Below are positions 1 through 8,450 of a DNA stretch of 64,000 nucleotides, piece after piece. Made by a program: the position numbers and the translations under genes. How positions within the stretch are numbered: the first letter of the stretch is position 1; the number at the start of each line of letters is the position of its first letter. The stretch comes from Cyclobacteriaceae bacterium (GTDB taxonomy: Bacteria > Bacteroidota > Bacteroidia > Cytophagales > Cyclobacteriaceae). The stretch is from positions 2,651,501 through 2,715,500 of the forward strand of contig CP075525.1 in NCBI GenBank assembly GCA_025808415.1. Reading direction: 5' to 3'. The notes beneath the pieces were generated by a model, which saw nothing but the letters and a program-made list of their open reading frames with translations, made no database searches and was not told where the DNA came from.

Positions 1-76
1 AAAAAAACTCCATTACTTCAGCACTATTACAGATCAAACAATCAATATGTTCAAAATTTTTATTTACATCTAACAT
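1..76 (-). CDS. N-terminal fragment of an unidentified protein, cut by the window edge
   Basis: An ATG on the minus strand opens a frame of 25 codons that is still open at the window edge. The visible residues include a CxxC pair (CLIC) near residue 13, as at the start of many sugar or polysaccharide-locus SAM methyltransferases with a small N-terminal zinc site, but too little is seen to name it. It lies about 20 bases downstream of the preceding methyltransferase gene, same strand, so it is probably the next gene of the polysaccharide operon. Confidence 0.45.
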   Translation of the reverse strand, partial: MLDVNKNFEHIDCLICNSAEVMEFF

Positions 77-98
77 ACCTGTTCAAGAACTTTATGTT

Positions 99-1034
99 TC
101 ATTTAAGCGATTGATAATCAGCCAGGCAATCAAAATCACTCCTCTCCTTACCATCTTTCACAAATGTAAATACCATACCTTTTGGCCAAATCATATCGTT
201 TAGCTTACGACCACTCTTAAAAAAATCCAAATATTTTAACCAAAAGAACAGAAATCTACCCAGTACAAGCATTGGGTAACGAAAAATTTTGGAACGTGAT
301 ATTTCTACTAATGCTTGAGCATTAGTAACCGCAGCAGCTGTGAATGTTCCTTCTGACGCCATGAAAGCTTCTAGTCTGCAGTACCTAAAAAGCGATCTCA
401 TCCCTGTAAAGGTAAACCTAAAAAAGTCATAAGGAGCCCCGTGGTATGGAAAAGCAAACGGTACTTCAACTTGAATTAAACCATTGGGCTTAACTACTCT
501 TTCTAACTCACTGGCAGCTATCCAAGGCCGAATAGTATGCTCCATTACTTGCGCGGCAAGTACCAAATCGAAAGCCTCAGATTTAAATGGGATTTGGTGC
601 ACATCAAAAACTATATCAGGATTGTACTGAAGATGTATATCAGAAGTAATTACAATACTCGATTGTTGAAAAATTGATTTATAAAAATCAATTTTACTTC
701 CTGCCCCAATTATTAAAACTTTCCCTCCTGTTACTCGTGTAGCCAAATTCTTGTATCGCTCTTTCAGTGCCCAATCCTTATTTAATTTTGGAAGAAGAGA
801 TGTCCTAATGAAATTCTTAAGATTCCGCTTGTTTGAGTAACTTTTATTCTGAGTTAACGGTTTTTGTTGAATTATCCCTTCTAGTTCAAACATAGAATTA
901 TTTGCAGCAACTAGTATTGGTACCTCTTGAACAATAGGGTATCTGTCACCACCAACAAATACATAATGTTCGTTTTCAATTCGCATTAAGTCAGTCTGAT
1001 TTAATGGACTAATTATATATTCTTCAAATATCAT
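99..1034 (-). CDS. Class I SAM-dependent methyltransferase with degenerate Trm112-like N-terminus
   Basis: A 311-residue protein. Residues 1-50 resemble a Trm112/UPF0434-type module (a YPI...VPILV pattern), but the zinc cysteines of that fold are absent. The catalytic part starts near residue 105 with motif I (VLIIGAGSKIDFY) and continues with FDLVLAAQVMEHT and a 'VVKPNGLIQVEVPF' strand typical of Methyltransf_11 enzymes. A hydrophobic segment near residues 248-265 suggests membrane proximity. The start overlaps the stop of the SGNH hydrolase gene by 11 bases, so the two are translated together. In a polysaccharide locus the likely substrate is a sugar or lipid-linked glycan; this is inference from context. 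Confidence 0.8.
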   Translation of the reverse strand: MIFEEYIISPLNQTDLMRIENEHYVFVGGDRYPIVQEVPILVAANNSMFELEGIIQQKPLTQNKSYSNKRNLKNFIRTSLLPKLNKDWALKERYKNLATRVTGGKVLIIGAGSKIDFYKSIFQQSSIVITSDIHLQYNPDIVFDVHQIPFKSEAFDLVLAAQVMEHTIRPWIAASELERVVKPNGLIQVEVPFAFPYHGAPYDFFRFTFTGMRSLFRYCRLEAFMASEGTFTAAAVTNAQALVEISRSKIFRYPMLVLGRFLFFWLKYLDFFKSGRKLNDMIWPKGMVFTFVKDGKERSDFDCLADYQSLK

Positions 1035-2184
1035 CTTCTTGTATCAAAATATCTTTGATAAATTCAGCAACTTGGGAGTTTGCTTCGGGGGTATAATGAA
1101 CAAGTCCTTTATTAATCACTTCTTCGCGATTTGATTTAAATTGCTTGTATAAAAGGTCATCGTAATGCCAATACTCGATACCTTGCTTTTCGAGTTCGGA
1201 TCTAAACAACAACCAGGGGTTGCCGTCTCTGTCCCAATCCAAAAATGTATTCAGGTTATCCAGTAACAGCACCACAAAACGGCTATCTTGTTGTGACACT
1301 TGCTGCTGAATATATTTTAAAATGGAAATACAATATTGCATATCACCATCATTTTGCCGGTAAACACTCTTACGGTGCTTTGACCAGATGGGAAAAGCAC
1401 GGAGCGTACGTACCACATAGAGATTATCAAAAACATCGTGTACAAATAAGCCTGGCCAGAGCCGTTCACGCATTAAGAATTCGCTCGTTGCCGGGTTTTC
1501 AAATTCATTACGGAGTAATTCACCATGAAGTGTTGGTCGATTCATTACTTCTATCATTGCGTCTTTGAACGCAAACAAGGGCTTTGTTTTAAGGCCGCCA
1601 GCAGTCAAGTTATAAACCTGCGTGCAAGCCCGATCGAGATCTCCCGCCACCATGCCCAGAATTACAAGCTTTGATTTTGGCTTAACCTGTTCATATCTTA
1701 AAAATGCCTGATCAATACCGTATCCGCCAACGCCCAGGTTAAGTGTTCGTAAACCTGTTAATTGTTGCAATCTGTAAGGCCATGTATCTTCAAAAGAAAC
1801 CTCGTCACCATGCGTAAATGAGTTGCCCAGACAAACGATATCATATTCTTCATCATCGTTGTTATTCGTTAAATCACCCCTGATAAGTGTCTCGTATTGT
1901 TGATGCGAACAACGAAAACCGTAACGGTCGGAATAATACGGAGGTTGAGCCCCCAGCTTACCAATACTCCATCCCAAATTCGAATCGTAAACATTGTACT
2001 TATACCAAACCGAAGTATCCGCTTCAGCAATTTTTTCGGGCACCTGAAATGGAGGAAGAAAATAGCTTTTCTTACCGAACAGGAAATCGATGTGTTGTTT
2101 CCGTTCAGTTAACAAACGTAACGTTGCTTCCGCCAGCCCAAAAGTTATAAGTGCAACAAAAACCGGATAACCTAATTTTTTCAT
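1024..2184 (-). CDS. SGNH/GDSL-type hydrolase, membrane-anchored
   Basis: A 386-residue protein with an N-terminal hydrophobic anchor (residues 4-22). SGNH block I is seen as CLGNSFTHGDEV, block II as LNLGVGGYGIDQ, and a block III-like VILGMVAGD follows; a histidine in VHYTPEAN near the C-terminus is a candidate catalytic His. The family removes or transfers acyl groups, and such proteins are common in exopolysaccharide loci as O-acetyl esterases or acetyltransferase partners. The exact role here is inferred only. It lies between a glycosyltransferase (19-base gap) and a methyltransferase (11-base overlap). Confidence 0.75.
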   Translation of the reverse strand: MKKLGYPVFVALITFGLAEATLRLLTERKQHIDFLFGKKSYFLPPFQVPEKIAEADTSVWYKYNVYDSNLGWSIGKLGAQPPYYSDRYGFRCSHQQYETLIRGDLTNNNDDEEYDIVCLGNSFTHGDEVSFEDTWPYRLQQLTGLRTLNLGVGGYGIDQAFLRYEQVKPKSKLVILGMVAGDLDRACTQVYNLTAGGLKTKPLFAFKDAMIEVMNRPTLHGELLRNEFENPATSEFLMRERLWPGLFVHDVFDNLYVVRTLRAFPIWSKHRKSVYRQNDGDMQYCISILKYIQQQVSQQDSRFVVLLLDNLNTFLDWDRDGNPWLLFRSELEKQGIEYWHYDDLLYKQFKSNREEVINKGLVHYTPEANSQVAEFIKDILIQEDDI

Positions 2185-2203
2185 TTACTACAGACAGCAA
2201 GGA

Positions 2204-3292
2204 TTACCACATGCTGGCATTCTCGATATACTCCTTAACCTGGGTATGCTCAACAAATCCGTAACGCATAAGTAAGTCGTCCACAATACGTTCAACATCA
2301 TGATTTGTCAATGCATATTGTTTTGATTTTTCGCCTATTTGTTGGCGTAAAGATTTATCCTTTACCAATTTTTCCAATTCGTCAGTTAGGGTTGCGGGCG
2401 TCACATTTACAATGGGCAAATCGGGGCGGTACTTCAGCAACTGCGGCTCAATGTAACAGAGTACAGGTTTGCCCAGCGCCATCAACTCTACAGAAACCTT
2501 TCCATGCCAGCCATACAGCACCTGGTCAATACCAATGTCACTGATTTCGTACAGTTCCCTTATTTTATGATGGGGCAACTTTTCCGCCATTACCAGTTCA
2601 ACAGCATAACCCTTTTGCTTTAACTCATCAATTGCCTTCTCAATAAAATCAGTTCCCTTTTTCCGCCTGCTGGAAGGCGCATGAACAATGCGTATGATGC
2701 CATCAACTTCCGACTGTGGCCTTCGGGCGGATGTCCAGTAGGTGGTATCAATAACCTGGGGTGATAAAATTGCATTAGGGACAACTTCAAACAAGTCAGG
2801 CTCCGATACCAGTACCACATCAGCATACTTCAGCCACTTCTTCACTTTACGGATTTGATCCGGCCGGCTTAACGGTGGCTTCGGTACATCAACGCCACGG
2901 TTTTTCTCACGCAAATAATCAAAATGTTTAATGTCAATAATATCCAACCCACGAAAATGAACTACTACCCTCTTTTTGAAAAATTTCAATAGTGGTAGAT
3001 CAAGTAAATGGAACCGCCACCAGTTCCAAAGGCTTACACCCCAGAAGAAATGAAACACATCGTAATGCTTCAGGGCCCAAAGAAAAAACAGGAAACGATC
3101 AAAGCCTGCCCTCCATCCCTTACCCGCCAGCATAATATCATTTTGGTAGCCGCGGAAATCATCGTTATAAGCAACGGCTGATGCCTGTATCCAACGGTTA
3201 CGAATTGTTTCGGCCAGTAATTGCATTTGGCCACCAATTTCGTGGCCGGCAAAAAGCACGCGCTTAACGTTTGAACCGGATGGCTTCTCCAT
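2204..3292 (-). CDS. Glycosyltransferase, GT-B fold (GT4-like)
   Basis: A 362-residue protein from the ATG at 3292; an ATG four codons earlier would deepen the overlap with the upstream glycosyltransferase gene. N-terminal VKRVLFAGHEIGGQMQ is a typical first beta-alpha unit of a GT-B enzyme. The C-terminal half has IVHAPSSRRKKGTDF and the acidic donor-binding motif KVSVELMALGKPV, as in GT4 enzymes. It probably adds one sugar to the lipid-linked repeat unit at the inner face of the membrane. Acceptor and donor cannot be read from sequence. The coding overlap of about 29 bases with the preceding gene points to translational coupling. Confidence 0.82.
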   Translation of the reverse strand: MEKPSGSNVKRVLFAGHEIGGQMQLLAETIRNRWIQASAVAYNDDFRGYQNDIMLAGKGWRAGFDRFLFFLWALKHYDVFHFFWGVSLWNWWRFHLLDLPLLKFFKKRVVVHFRGLDIIDIKHFDYLREKNRGVDVPKPPLSRPDQIRKVKKWLKYADVVLVSEPDLFEVVPNAILSPQVIDTTYWTSARRPQSEVDGIIRIVHAPSSRRKKGTDFIEKAIDELKQKGYAVELVMAEKLPHHKIRELYEISDIGIDQVLYGWHGKVSVELMALGKPVLCYIEPQLLKYRPDLPIVNVTPATLTDELEKLVKDKSLRQQIGEKSKQYALTNHDVERIVDDLLMRYGFVEHTQVKEYIENASMW

Positions 3293-4472
3293 AAATCGCC
3301 TCAAATTTTTCTAATTGGTTTTGGATATCGTACAGTGTGGCCGCACGCTTTACGCCTTGTTTACCCATCCGTTGCCTGAGTTCGTTATCCATAATTAGTA
3401 GTCGCAACGCTTCAACCAGTGCCGGCTGATCCCACCGGCTGACAAGCAAACCGGTTTCACCGGGTGCAATATTCTCTCCCAAGCCATCTGCATCGGTTAC
3501 CACTACCGGTAACCCTGCCGCTTGTGCTTCAATAACAGCATTACAAAAACCTTCCTGTAAACTGGGCATCAGAAAAATATCGCAGAATGCCATGTGTTGC
3601 ATAACCTGTGCGTGCGGCAAAATACCCGTTAACTTAACCTTGTCGTCAAGTTTTAATTCACTGCGCATAAACAATAAAGCTTCCTTCAGTGGACCATCAC
3701 CAATAATCCAGTATTCCAGATTAGTAAATTGCCGATGGAGCTGATGAAATGAAATTAATGCCGTGATCAAATTCTTCTTCCAAACCAAATCGGCTACCGT
3801 TAGTATTCGAATTGTCCCGCTTTCATAATTGGTTTTGCAGGGTATTCCTGAAAGATTAACAGCAGGTGTAACAATGCGGATTTTCTCGGTACCTGGTGCA
3901 TATCGTTTTATATATGGTACAAGGTCATTACCCAAGGAATGGATTATCGTAGCTTTCTCAAATACCTGGGGCAACCGCGATGCAAGCTTATGATCAACCA
4001 GTGGCTGCGAGGTGACACCCCTACCGCGAACACTTACCACAAAAGGTATTTTCAATAGTGAAAAAGACTCACAAAACGAAACTGCCTGGTTATTCCATTC
4101 AAAGTGAACCACCTCAACCTTATCAGCCAGGCTTAGCATGACCAGGTTATTTCGAAAGTTGATGTACCGGACATAGAGCGGATAACCCGCTTTTTGAATT
4201 ACCCGCCAAAGCCTAATGACTCGAACAGGATTACGGAAAAACTGTACTGCTAAAAAAAAGGCAAACTTAAAAAGCGCAAAGCTTGCCGTAGAATAACACG
4301 ATAGTTTATAACCCGGATGATCCTTCTTCCACGCTTGAAGGGCTTTTCGATCGATAAGGCCGAAAGCAAGATTAATTACTGTATGTCCCCTGGCAGCTAG
4401 GCCTTCAATTTTATAATGAACAAAATTCTGCTTGGCTGTAGGAAAGCTATTACCAACGGTTAAAATCCTCAT
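3264..4472 (-). CDS. Glycosyltransferase family 4 protein
   Basis: A 402-residue GT4 enzyme. It begins MRILTVGNSFPT, has a nucleotide-sugar domain starting near residue 220 (IRILTVADLVWKKN), the loop YWIIGDGPL, and the EX7E signature seen as EGFCNAVIEAQAAGLPVV. Full length and intact. It is the first of two adjacent glycosyltransferases and sits 50 bases after the TylF-like methyltransferase gene. Its role is presumably one transfer step in assembling the repeat unit that the Wzx-like flippase of this locus exports. Confidence 0.88.
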   Translation of the reverse strand: MRILTVGNSFPTAKQNFVHYKIEGLAARGHTVINLAFGLIDRKALQAWKKDHPGYKLSCYSTASFALFKFAFFLAVQFFRNPVRVIRLWRVIQKAGYPLYVRYINFRNNLVMLSLADKVEVVHFEWNNQAVSFCESFSLLKIPFVVSVRGRGVTSQPLVDHKLASRLPQVFEKATIIHSLGNDLVPYIKRYAPGTEKIRIVTPAVNLSGIPCKTNYESGTIRILTVADLVWKKNLITALISFHQLHRQFTNLEYWIIGDGPLKEALLFMRSELKLDDKVKLTGILPHAQVMQHMAFCDIFLMPSLQEGFCNAVIEAQAAGLPVVVTDADGLGENIAPGETGLLVSRWDQPALVEALRLLIMDNELRQRMGKQGVKRAATLYDIQNQLEKFEAIYGEAIRFKR

Positions 4473-4522
4473 CGACTGTAGCGCAGAACGTTATAAAACC
4501 CGAATGTTCCGGATTGTACCAT

Positions 4523-5221
4523 CTATTGTTTAACAATAAAGTACTTATTCAGGAAAGGACTTTTCTCAACGCGTTCGGGTTTATCGGTTAAAAAGTGATC
4601 CACAGCCTTCGTACATCCCACCCATTTCTTATCATTGTATTCATCTAATGCAATAATGCCTCCGGGCACTAAACGTGAATAAAAAAATTCAAGCGTAGTG
4701 ATATACGAATCATATAAATCCACATCCAGATGCAAAAAAGCAACCTTTCTGTCAGCAGGAAATTGAGTGAGCGTTTTGTCAAAATAACCAGGAATAAATT
4801 CTATGTCGGAAATTAATTCGGCAGGAACAGAAGCCTTCTTTAACCGTGCTTTTACATACGCCTCGGTGTAAGCAAGATCACCCTTTTCAATTTTCACCTC
4901 AGGTCGCATAGGCTCATCTTCTTTTGAAGGTTCGGGCAAACCTGAGAAGGAATCAAATGCCCAAATTTTCTTCGTTGACTGAATAACCTGATGCGAAATG
5001 GTAATGCATACCAGGCTGTTTCCCCAACCAACCCCACATTCCACAATATCACCCTTAAGGGAATTAGTACGATTCAGTAAGTCATAGAAATACAACAGGC
5101 GCTTGCCAGTCCAATCGTTTAATTGATAAGGCAGGGGTGCTTTAACACGCGTTCGGATTACATTAACTGAAAATAATTTATCCAACACATGATTTACGTT
5201 TTTAACAAAAATACTTCCCAT
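4523..5221 (-). CDS. TylF/MycF-family O-methyltransferase
   Basis: A 232-residue protein of the macrocin O-methyltransferase family. The hallmarks are VECGVGWGNSLV (SAM-binding motif I), WAFDSFSGLPEP, and LHLDVDLYDSYI with acidic residues expected to bind the metal. In polysaccharide loci these enzymes methylate sugar hydroxyls. It lies 9 bases after the deacetylase-like gene, in the same operon. The family is clear; the sugar is unknown. Confidence 0.85.
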   Translation of the reverse strand: MGSIFVKNVNHVLDKLFSVNVIRTRVKAPLPYQLNDWTGKRLLYFYDLLNRTNSLKGDIVECGVGWGNSLVCITISHQVIQSTKKIWAFDSFSGLPEPSKEDEPMRPEVKIEKGDLAYTEAYVKARLKKASVPAELISDIEFIPGYFDKTLTQFPADRKVAFLHLDVDLYDSYITTLEFFYSRLVPGGIIALDEYNDKKWVGCTKAVDHFLTDKPERVEKSPFLNKYFIVKQ

Positions 5222-5230
5222 AAAATTAAA

Positions 5231-6649
5231 TTATAATAAACCCAATCGTTCTACCCTTTCCCTCCACAGCCTATTAATATGGACGGCCGTTGTAACAAGT
5301 GCATCTTTTTGTTGCGCAGTTTTCACCAGCCGCTCCAGAATATCATGATATTTACCGATGTTATCTCGTCCGAAATAAGAATTGTGCCAGAGGAGCATGA
5401 ATACACCTTGATACTGAACAACACTGTTGAGCAACTGTTGACAAACCTCTTCCATTTGTTCATGCGTCAAATGACGGTATTTGTCAAGGGTACAATCCAT
5501 GAGTGTTATAGGGATCTCCAACACGTTAAGCGGCTGGTTCTCGATCAAATCGAAAATAAAAAAGGGACGACAGGTACCTGCTTTAAATCCCTCATATTCG
5601 GCAAACCCTACCGTTGAGTCATAGGCTAAATCATTTTCTTCCCATAAACGCCAGGTATGTGGGTTATTAAACCGAAGGCCATGCTGGCGACCACCCTGAA
5701 CACGAATATCAAAAGCCTTTTCTAACCTGGATTTTTCCAAGGCAAATCGTTGGTGATCCTGAAACGCAGTAGCACCAGGGTGAAAGCCTATTTCCCAGCC
5801 TTCCGCTTTCATGACTGATATCACTTCACGTTTCGCTACTTGCTCAATGGCATAGTTAGCATCACCAGTCTCCTCACTGGCAATAAAATAATTGGAGGAG
5901 CGAATATTATGCTGTCTCTCCCAATTAATAATCTCTTCCAGATTATTATGGGAGTCCTGCCTTTTGTACAACCTTGTATTAACAGAAGACAGGTATTGCA
6001 ACGGCTTACCTTGAGTTATAGACTTCAAGAAAGCACCCCACCGAAAATCCCGAAATTTTGATAATGTATCAATATCACGTGTAACCACAAAAGCAAACTC
6101 ACTTCTCTGCCAGTTTAGTGATTCAAACTTTACCCCTGAACGCTCCGTTATGAACCGTTGCAACAACGCTAACCACTGATCGATAACCGGAGAATTTAAA
6201 ATGGGGTACTGACTTAAAATTGATGATGTAAAGTTCCTACGTTGCCGCTTATCGCGTGTGCCGCACTCAATCAACTCTTCGTAAGCTGTAAGCAGAAAAA
6301 ATATAGTAGCAAACACATCCGGAAATCCTTCAGCAGAAACAGATTGCTGCCCATGAAACAAAAACCAGGGCAGGCCATTTGAATACTTTAGTCCTACCGG
6401 CATAGATTTGCGTTTCAGGTAAAGCTCTTCTGTGAAAAAATCGGACGGATGAATATGAATGACGAGTTTACACGATGAAAGTTTACCAGGAATAGTTGCG
6501 GAATAAACAAGTATAACATCATCATCTGCATACGATTCTTCATCAACTACTCGCGTAATTTTTATTCCCAGGCAAGAAGAAATGAAATGAAGCACGTATT
6601 CAACCGGCTCTTTTCGGTATACTGGATCAATATGGGCCAGAAGTCTCAC
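5231..6649 (-). CDS. Polysaccharide deacetylase-like protein (NodB-type fold)
   Basis: A 472-residue protein. The first 170 residues match the uncharacterised domain that precedes many Bacteroidota deacetylases. The catalytic-like part starts near residue 188 with FVVTRDIDTLSKF, where the two Asp match the NodB metal and base positions; EIGFHPG near residue 290 gives the metal His, and FMLLWHNSYF near residue 430 gives the terminal His region. The start is a GTG overlapping the upstream methyltransferase stop (GTGA), so the pair is coupled. Likely role: N- or O-deacetylation of the surface glycan or its precursor. Confidence 0.75.
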   Translation of the reverse strand: MRLLAHIDPVYRKEPVEYVLHFISSCLGIKITRVVDEESYADDDVILVYSATIPGKLSSCKLVIHIHPSDFFTEELYLKRKSMPVGLKYSNGLPWFLFHGQQSVSAEGFPDVFATIFFLLTAYEELIECGTRDKRQRRNFTSSILSQYPILNSPVIDQWLALLQRFITERSGVKFESLNWQRSEFAFVVTRDIDTLSKFRDFRWGAFLKSITQGKPLQYLSSVNTRLYKRQDSHNNLEEIINWERQHNIRSSNYFIASEETGDANYAIEQVAKREVISVMKAEGWEIGFHPGATAFQDHQRFALEKSRLEKAFDIRVQGGRQHGLRFNNPHTWRLWEENDLAYDSTVGFAEYEGFKAGTCRPFFIFDLIENQPLNVLEIPITLMDCTLDKYRHLTHEQMEEVCQQLLNSVVQYQGVFMLLWHNSYFGRDNIGKYHDILERLVKTAQQKDALVTTAVHINRLWRERVERLGLL

Positions 6650-7470
6650 TGCAATTTCTTTTCCAGTAGTACATAAAAATCAATTCCATCAGTTTTAAGT
6701 ATTCTGCCTATCAAAGGTGTTTTTCGTAGGATACGTTCAAGCTTTTCAAAGCGACTAACGTTGCCGCGTTTTTCCAGGTACCGCCAGGTAAAAAGTTGAA
6801 ATGAAAAGTAGTCTTTGATGGCAAAACCTACCGCTTCAAACCCTTTTAGATAATACTTATAGGGTCTGAAGTACACTTCCCCGGGAACAAATTGCTCATC
6901 CACGGTATCCTGATCAAGAAGTTGCCTAAACTTTCTGAAATGAGAGAAACGAAAAGTCATCAATGCTTTCCATGAAGACAACCTATACCCAACTGTTGAA
7001 GCATTTTTAAAATGTATGAGAACAAAGCCACCGGGTTTTACCACTCTGTAGAACTCATGATTTGCCTTCATAATATCATCCTGATCGATACATTGATAGG
7101 TACTTCTGCAAAACACAAAAGGAAGCGTATTCGCTTCTAAGGGAATATTGGTAATGGACCCTTCAAATAGCTTTACCCGGTCATTTAACCGGATAGGCTC
7201 ATCAACTTTATTCAACACTGCCTGGGAGAAATCCATACCCCATACATGCTTAAAATACCGCAATAGTACCGGAATATACAAACCGGTTCCACAGCCAGCA
7301 TCCAGGCAAACACTATCGTCATTTGCTTGCATAATTAGTTTAGCAATACTGGATTCAATGAATGAGCGTGTTTCACTTTGCAATTCATGCGTTCCAGCGC
7401 CTACTACCTCACGCGGATTATCGGTTTGTGAAGCCCGGTTGTCCCACCATTCCTTATTTTTCTGCTCCAT
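6646..7470 (-). CDS. Class I SAM-dependent methyltransferase
   Basis: A 274-residue Methyltransf_11-type enzyme. Motif I is CLDAGCGTGLYIPVL, followed by GMDFSQAVL, the acidic strand, FVFCRSTYQCID and VVKPGGFVLIHF. It starts with WWDNRA, common in small-molecule methyltransferases. It is flanked by the FemAB/GNAT-like gene (3-base gap) and the deacetylase-like gene (4-base overlap), so it is part of the tailoring block of the polysaccharide operon. Substrate unknown. Confidence 0.85.
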   Translation of the reverse strand: MEQKNKEWWDNRASQTDNPREVVGAGTHELQSETRSFIESSIAKLIMQANDDSVCLDAGCGTGLYIPVLLRYFKHVWGMDFSQAVLNKVDEPIRLNDRVKLFEGSITNIPLEANTLPFVFCRSTYQCIDQDDIMKANHEFYRVVKPGGFVLIHFKNASTVGYRLSSWKALMTFRFSHFRKFRQLLDQDTVDEQFVPGEVYFRPYKYYLKGFEAVGFAIKDYFSFQLFTWRYLEKRGNVSRFEKLERILRKTPLIGRILKTDGIDFYVLLEKKLQ

Positions 7471-7473
7471 AGT

Positions 7474-8439
7474 TTAGAATCGCTTTAGTATTGAACTAAT
7501 TCTTTGTGCCCATACTCCCCTTTGTTCATACCACAATTGGTAATAAGGCACTTTCTTTCCTCCAAATTTCCGAAAGAAGTTTTCAACACCAGGGATCATC
7601 GAGCCCTCCAGATCAAACTCGTAAAGACCCAGTTGCTGGCGTGTAAATTTCATAGCCTCCCAAAGTGCAAGGGCTGTGTAGGACTGGTTATCGTCTTCAT
7701 GGCTACTACGGTATCCACCCAACAGGTAATAGGCCCGTTGGTTATCCCATACAAAAAATATAGCTGCGAGTGCATCACCATTTTGATTCTTAATAGCCAT
7801 TGTACTGCAACTATTAACCGATTGAAGGTATTGTTGATATCGGGTTAACAAGGCACTAAAATTATCTTTCTTTGAACGCGTGGCTCTGAATAAATCGAGA
7901 TATTGAACTACATCCTGATTGTGATGGATTGTAACCTCTTGCTTATAACCTCTCCTTATTTGTCTTTTTAAATTGGTATCCAAATTCATGTAAGCCTTTT
8001 CTATATCTTCAATATTGACGAGATAGGTGTAGCGAAGCTTTATTTCAAAACCTGACCAAACAAACGATTGGATATCTGATACGGAAGGAGCCAACCGCAC
8101 ACTGATTTTTTTATACCTGTTCTTTAGCTGCTCAATTAAAATACTGTAAGCCTTTTGGGTGTCGGCATAATATTGTGTTGCCTTTACTGGGTCAACAAAA
8201 ATTGCAATACCGAAATACGGGACAAAATCAGGTCGGAGTGTAATCCGCTTACCTTCAGAACAGATAAAGCCCAAAATTGGCGTTGCACCTTTTTTTACAA
8301 GGAATATCTCAACAGGTTTTTCAAAGGCTTCAAAAAAACCTGTTGTGTGAAAGATAGTGGGTTGGTGGCATTCCGTAACTAACGTATTCCAGTAGGTGTG
8401 TTCTTCTGTTGTCAATAACTTGATTGAAAACTCAGACAA
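7474..8439 (-). CDS. FemAB/GNAT-like acyl or aminoacyl transferase
   Basis: A 321-residue protein of the FemAB-like GNAT superfamily. It has the N-terminal pattern QPTIFHTTGFFEAF, a basic central helix (NLKRQIRRGYKQ), YLLGGYRSS and the C-terminal block FDLEGSMIPGVENFFRKFG that is typical of the group. Related proteins add amino acids or acyl groups to peptidoglycan or to glycans in exopolysaccharide loci. In this operon a role in decorating an amino sugar is plausible, but no substrate can be assigned. Confidence 0.75.
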   Translation of the reverse strand: MSEFSIKLLTTEEHTYWNTLVTECHQPTIFHTTGFFEAFEKPVEIFLVKKGATPILGFICSEGKRITLRPDFVPYFGIAIFVDPVKATQYYADTQKAYSILIEQLKNRYKKISVRLAPSVSDIQSFVWSGFEIKLRYTYLVNIEDIEKAYMNLDTNLKRQIRRGYKQEVTIHHNQDVVQYLDLFRATRSKKDNFSALLTRYQQYLQSVNSCSTMAIKNQNGDALAAIFFVWDNQRAYYLLGGYRSSHEDDNQSYTALALWEAMKFTRQQLGLYEFDLEGSMIPGVENFFRKFGGKKVPYYQLWYEQRGVWAQRISSILKRF

Positions 8440-8450
8440 CGATCAGCGCT

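Noticed and set aside
1245..1568. Plus-strand frames across the polysaccharide locus
   Set aside because: They lie opposite well-supported genes, have no recognisable domains and show biased composition typical of antisense shadows.
2655..2755. GCC/GGC-rich stretches in the first glycosyltransferase as repeat copies
   Set aside because: Only short GCCTTC/GGC runs are shared; the protein reads normally through them.
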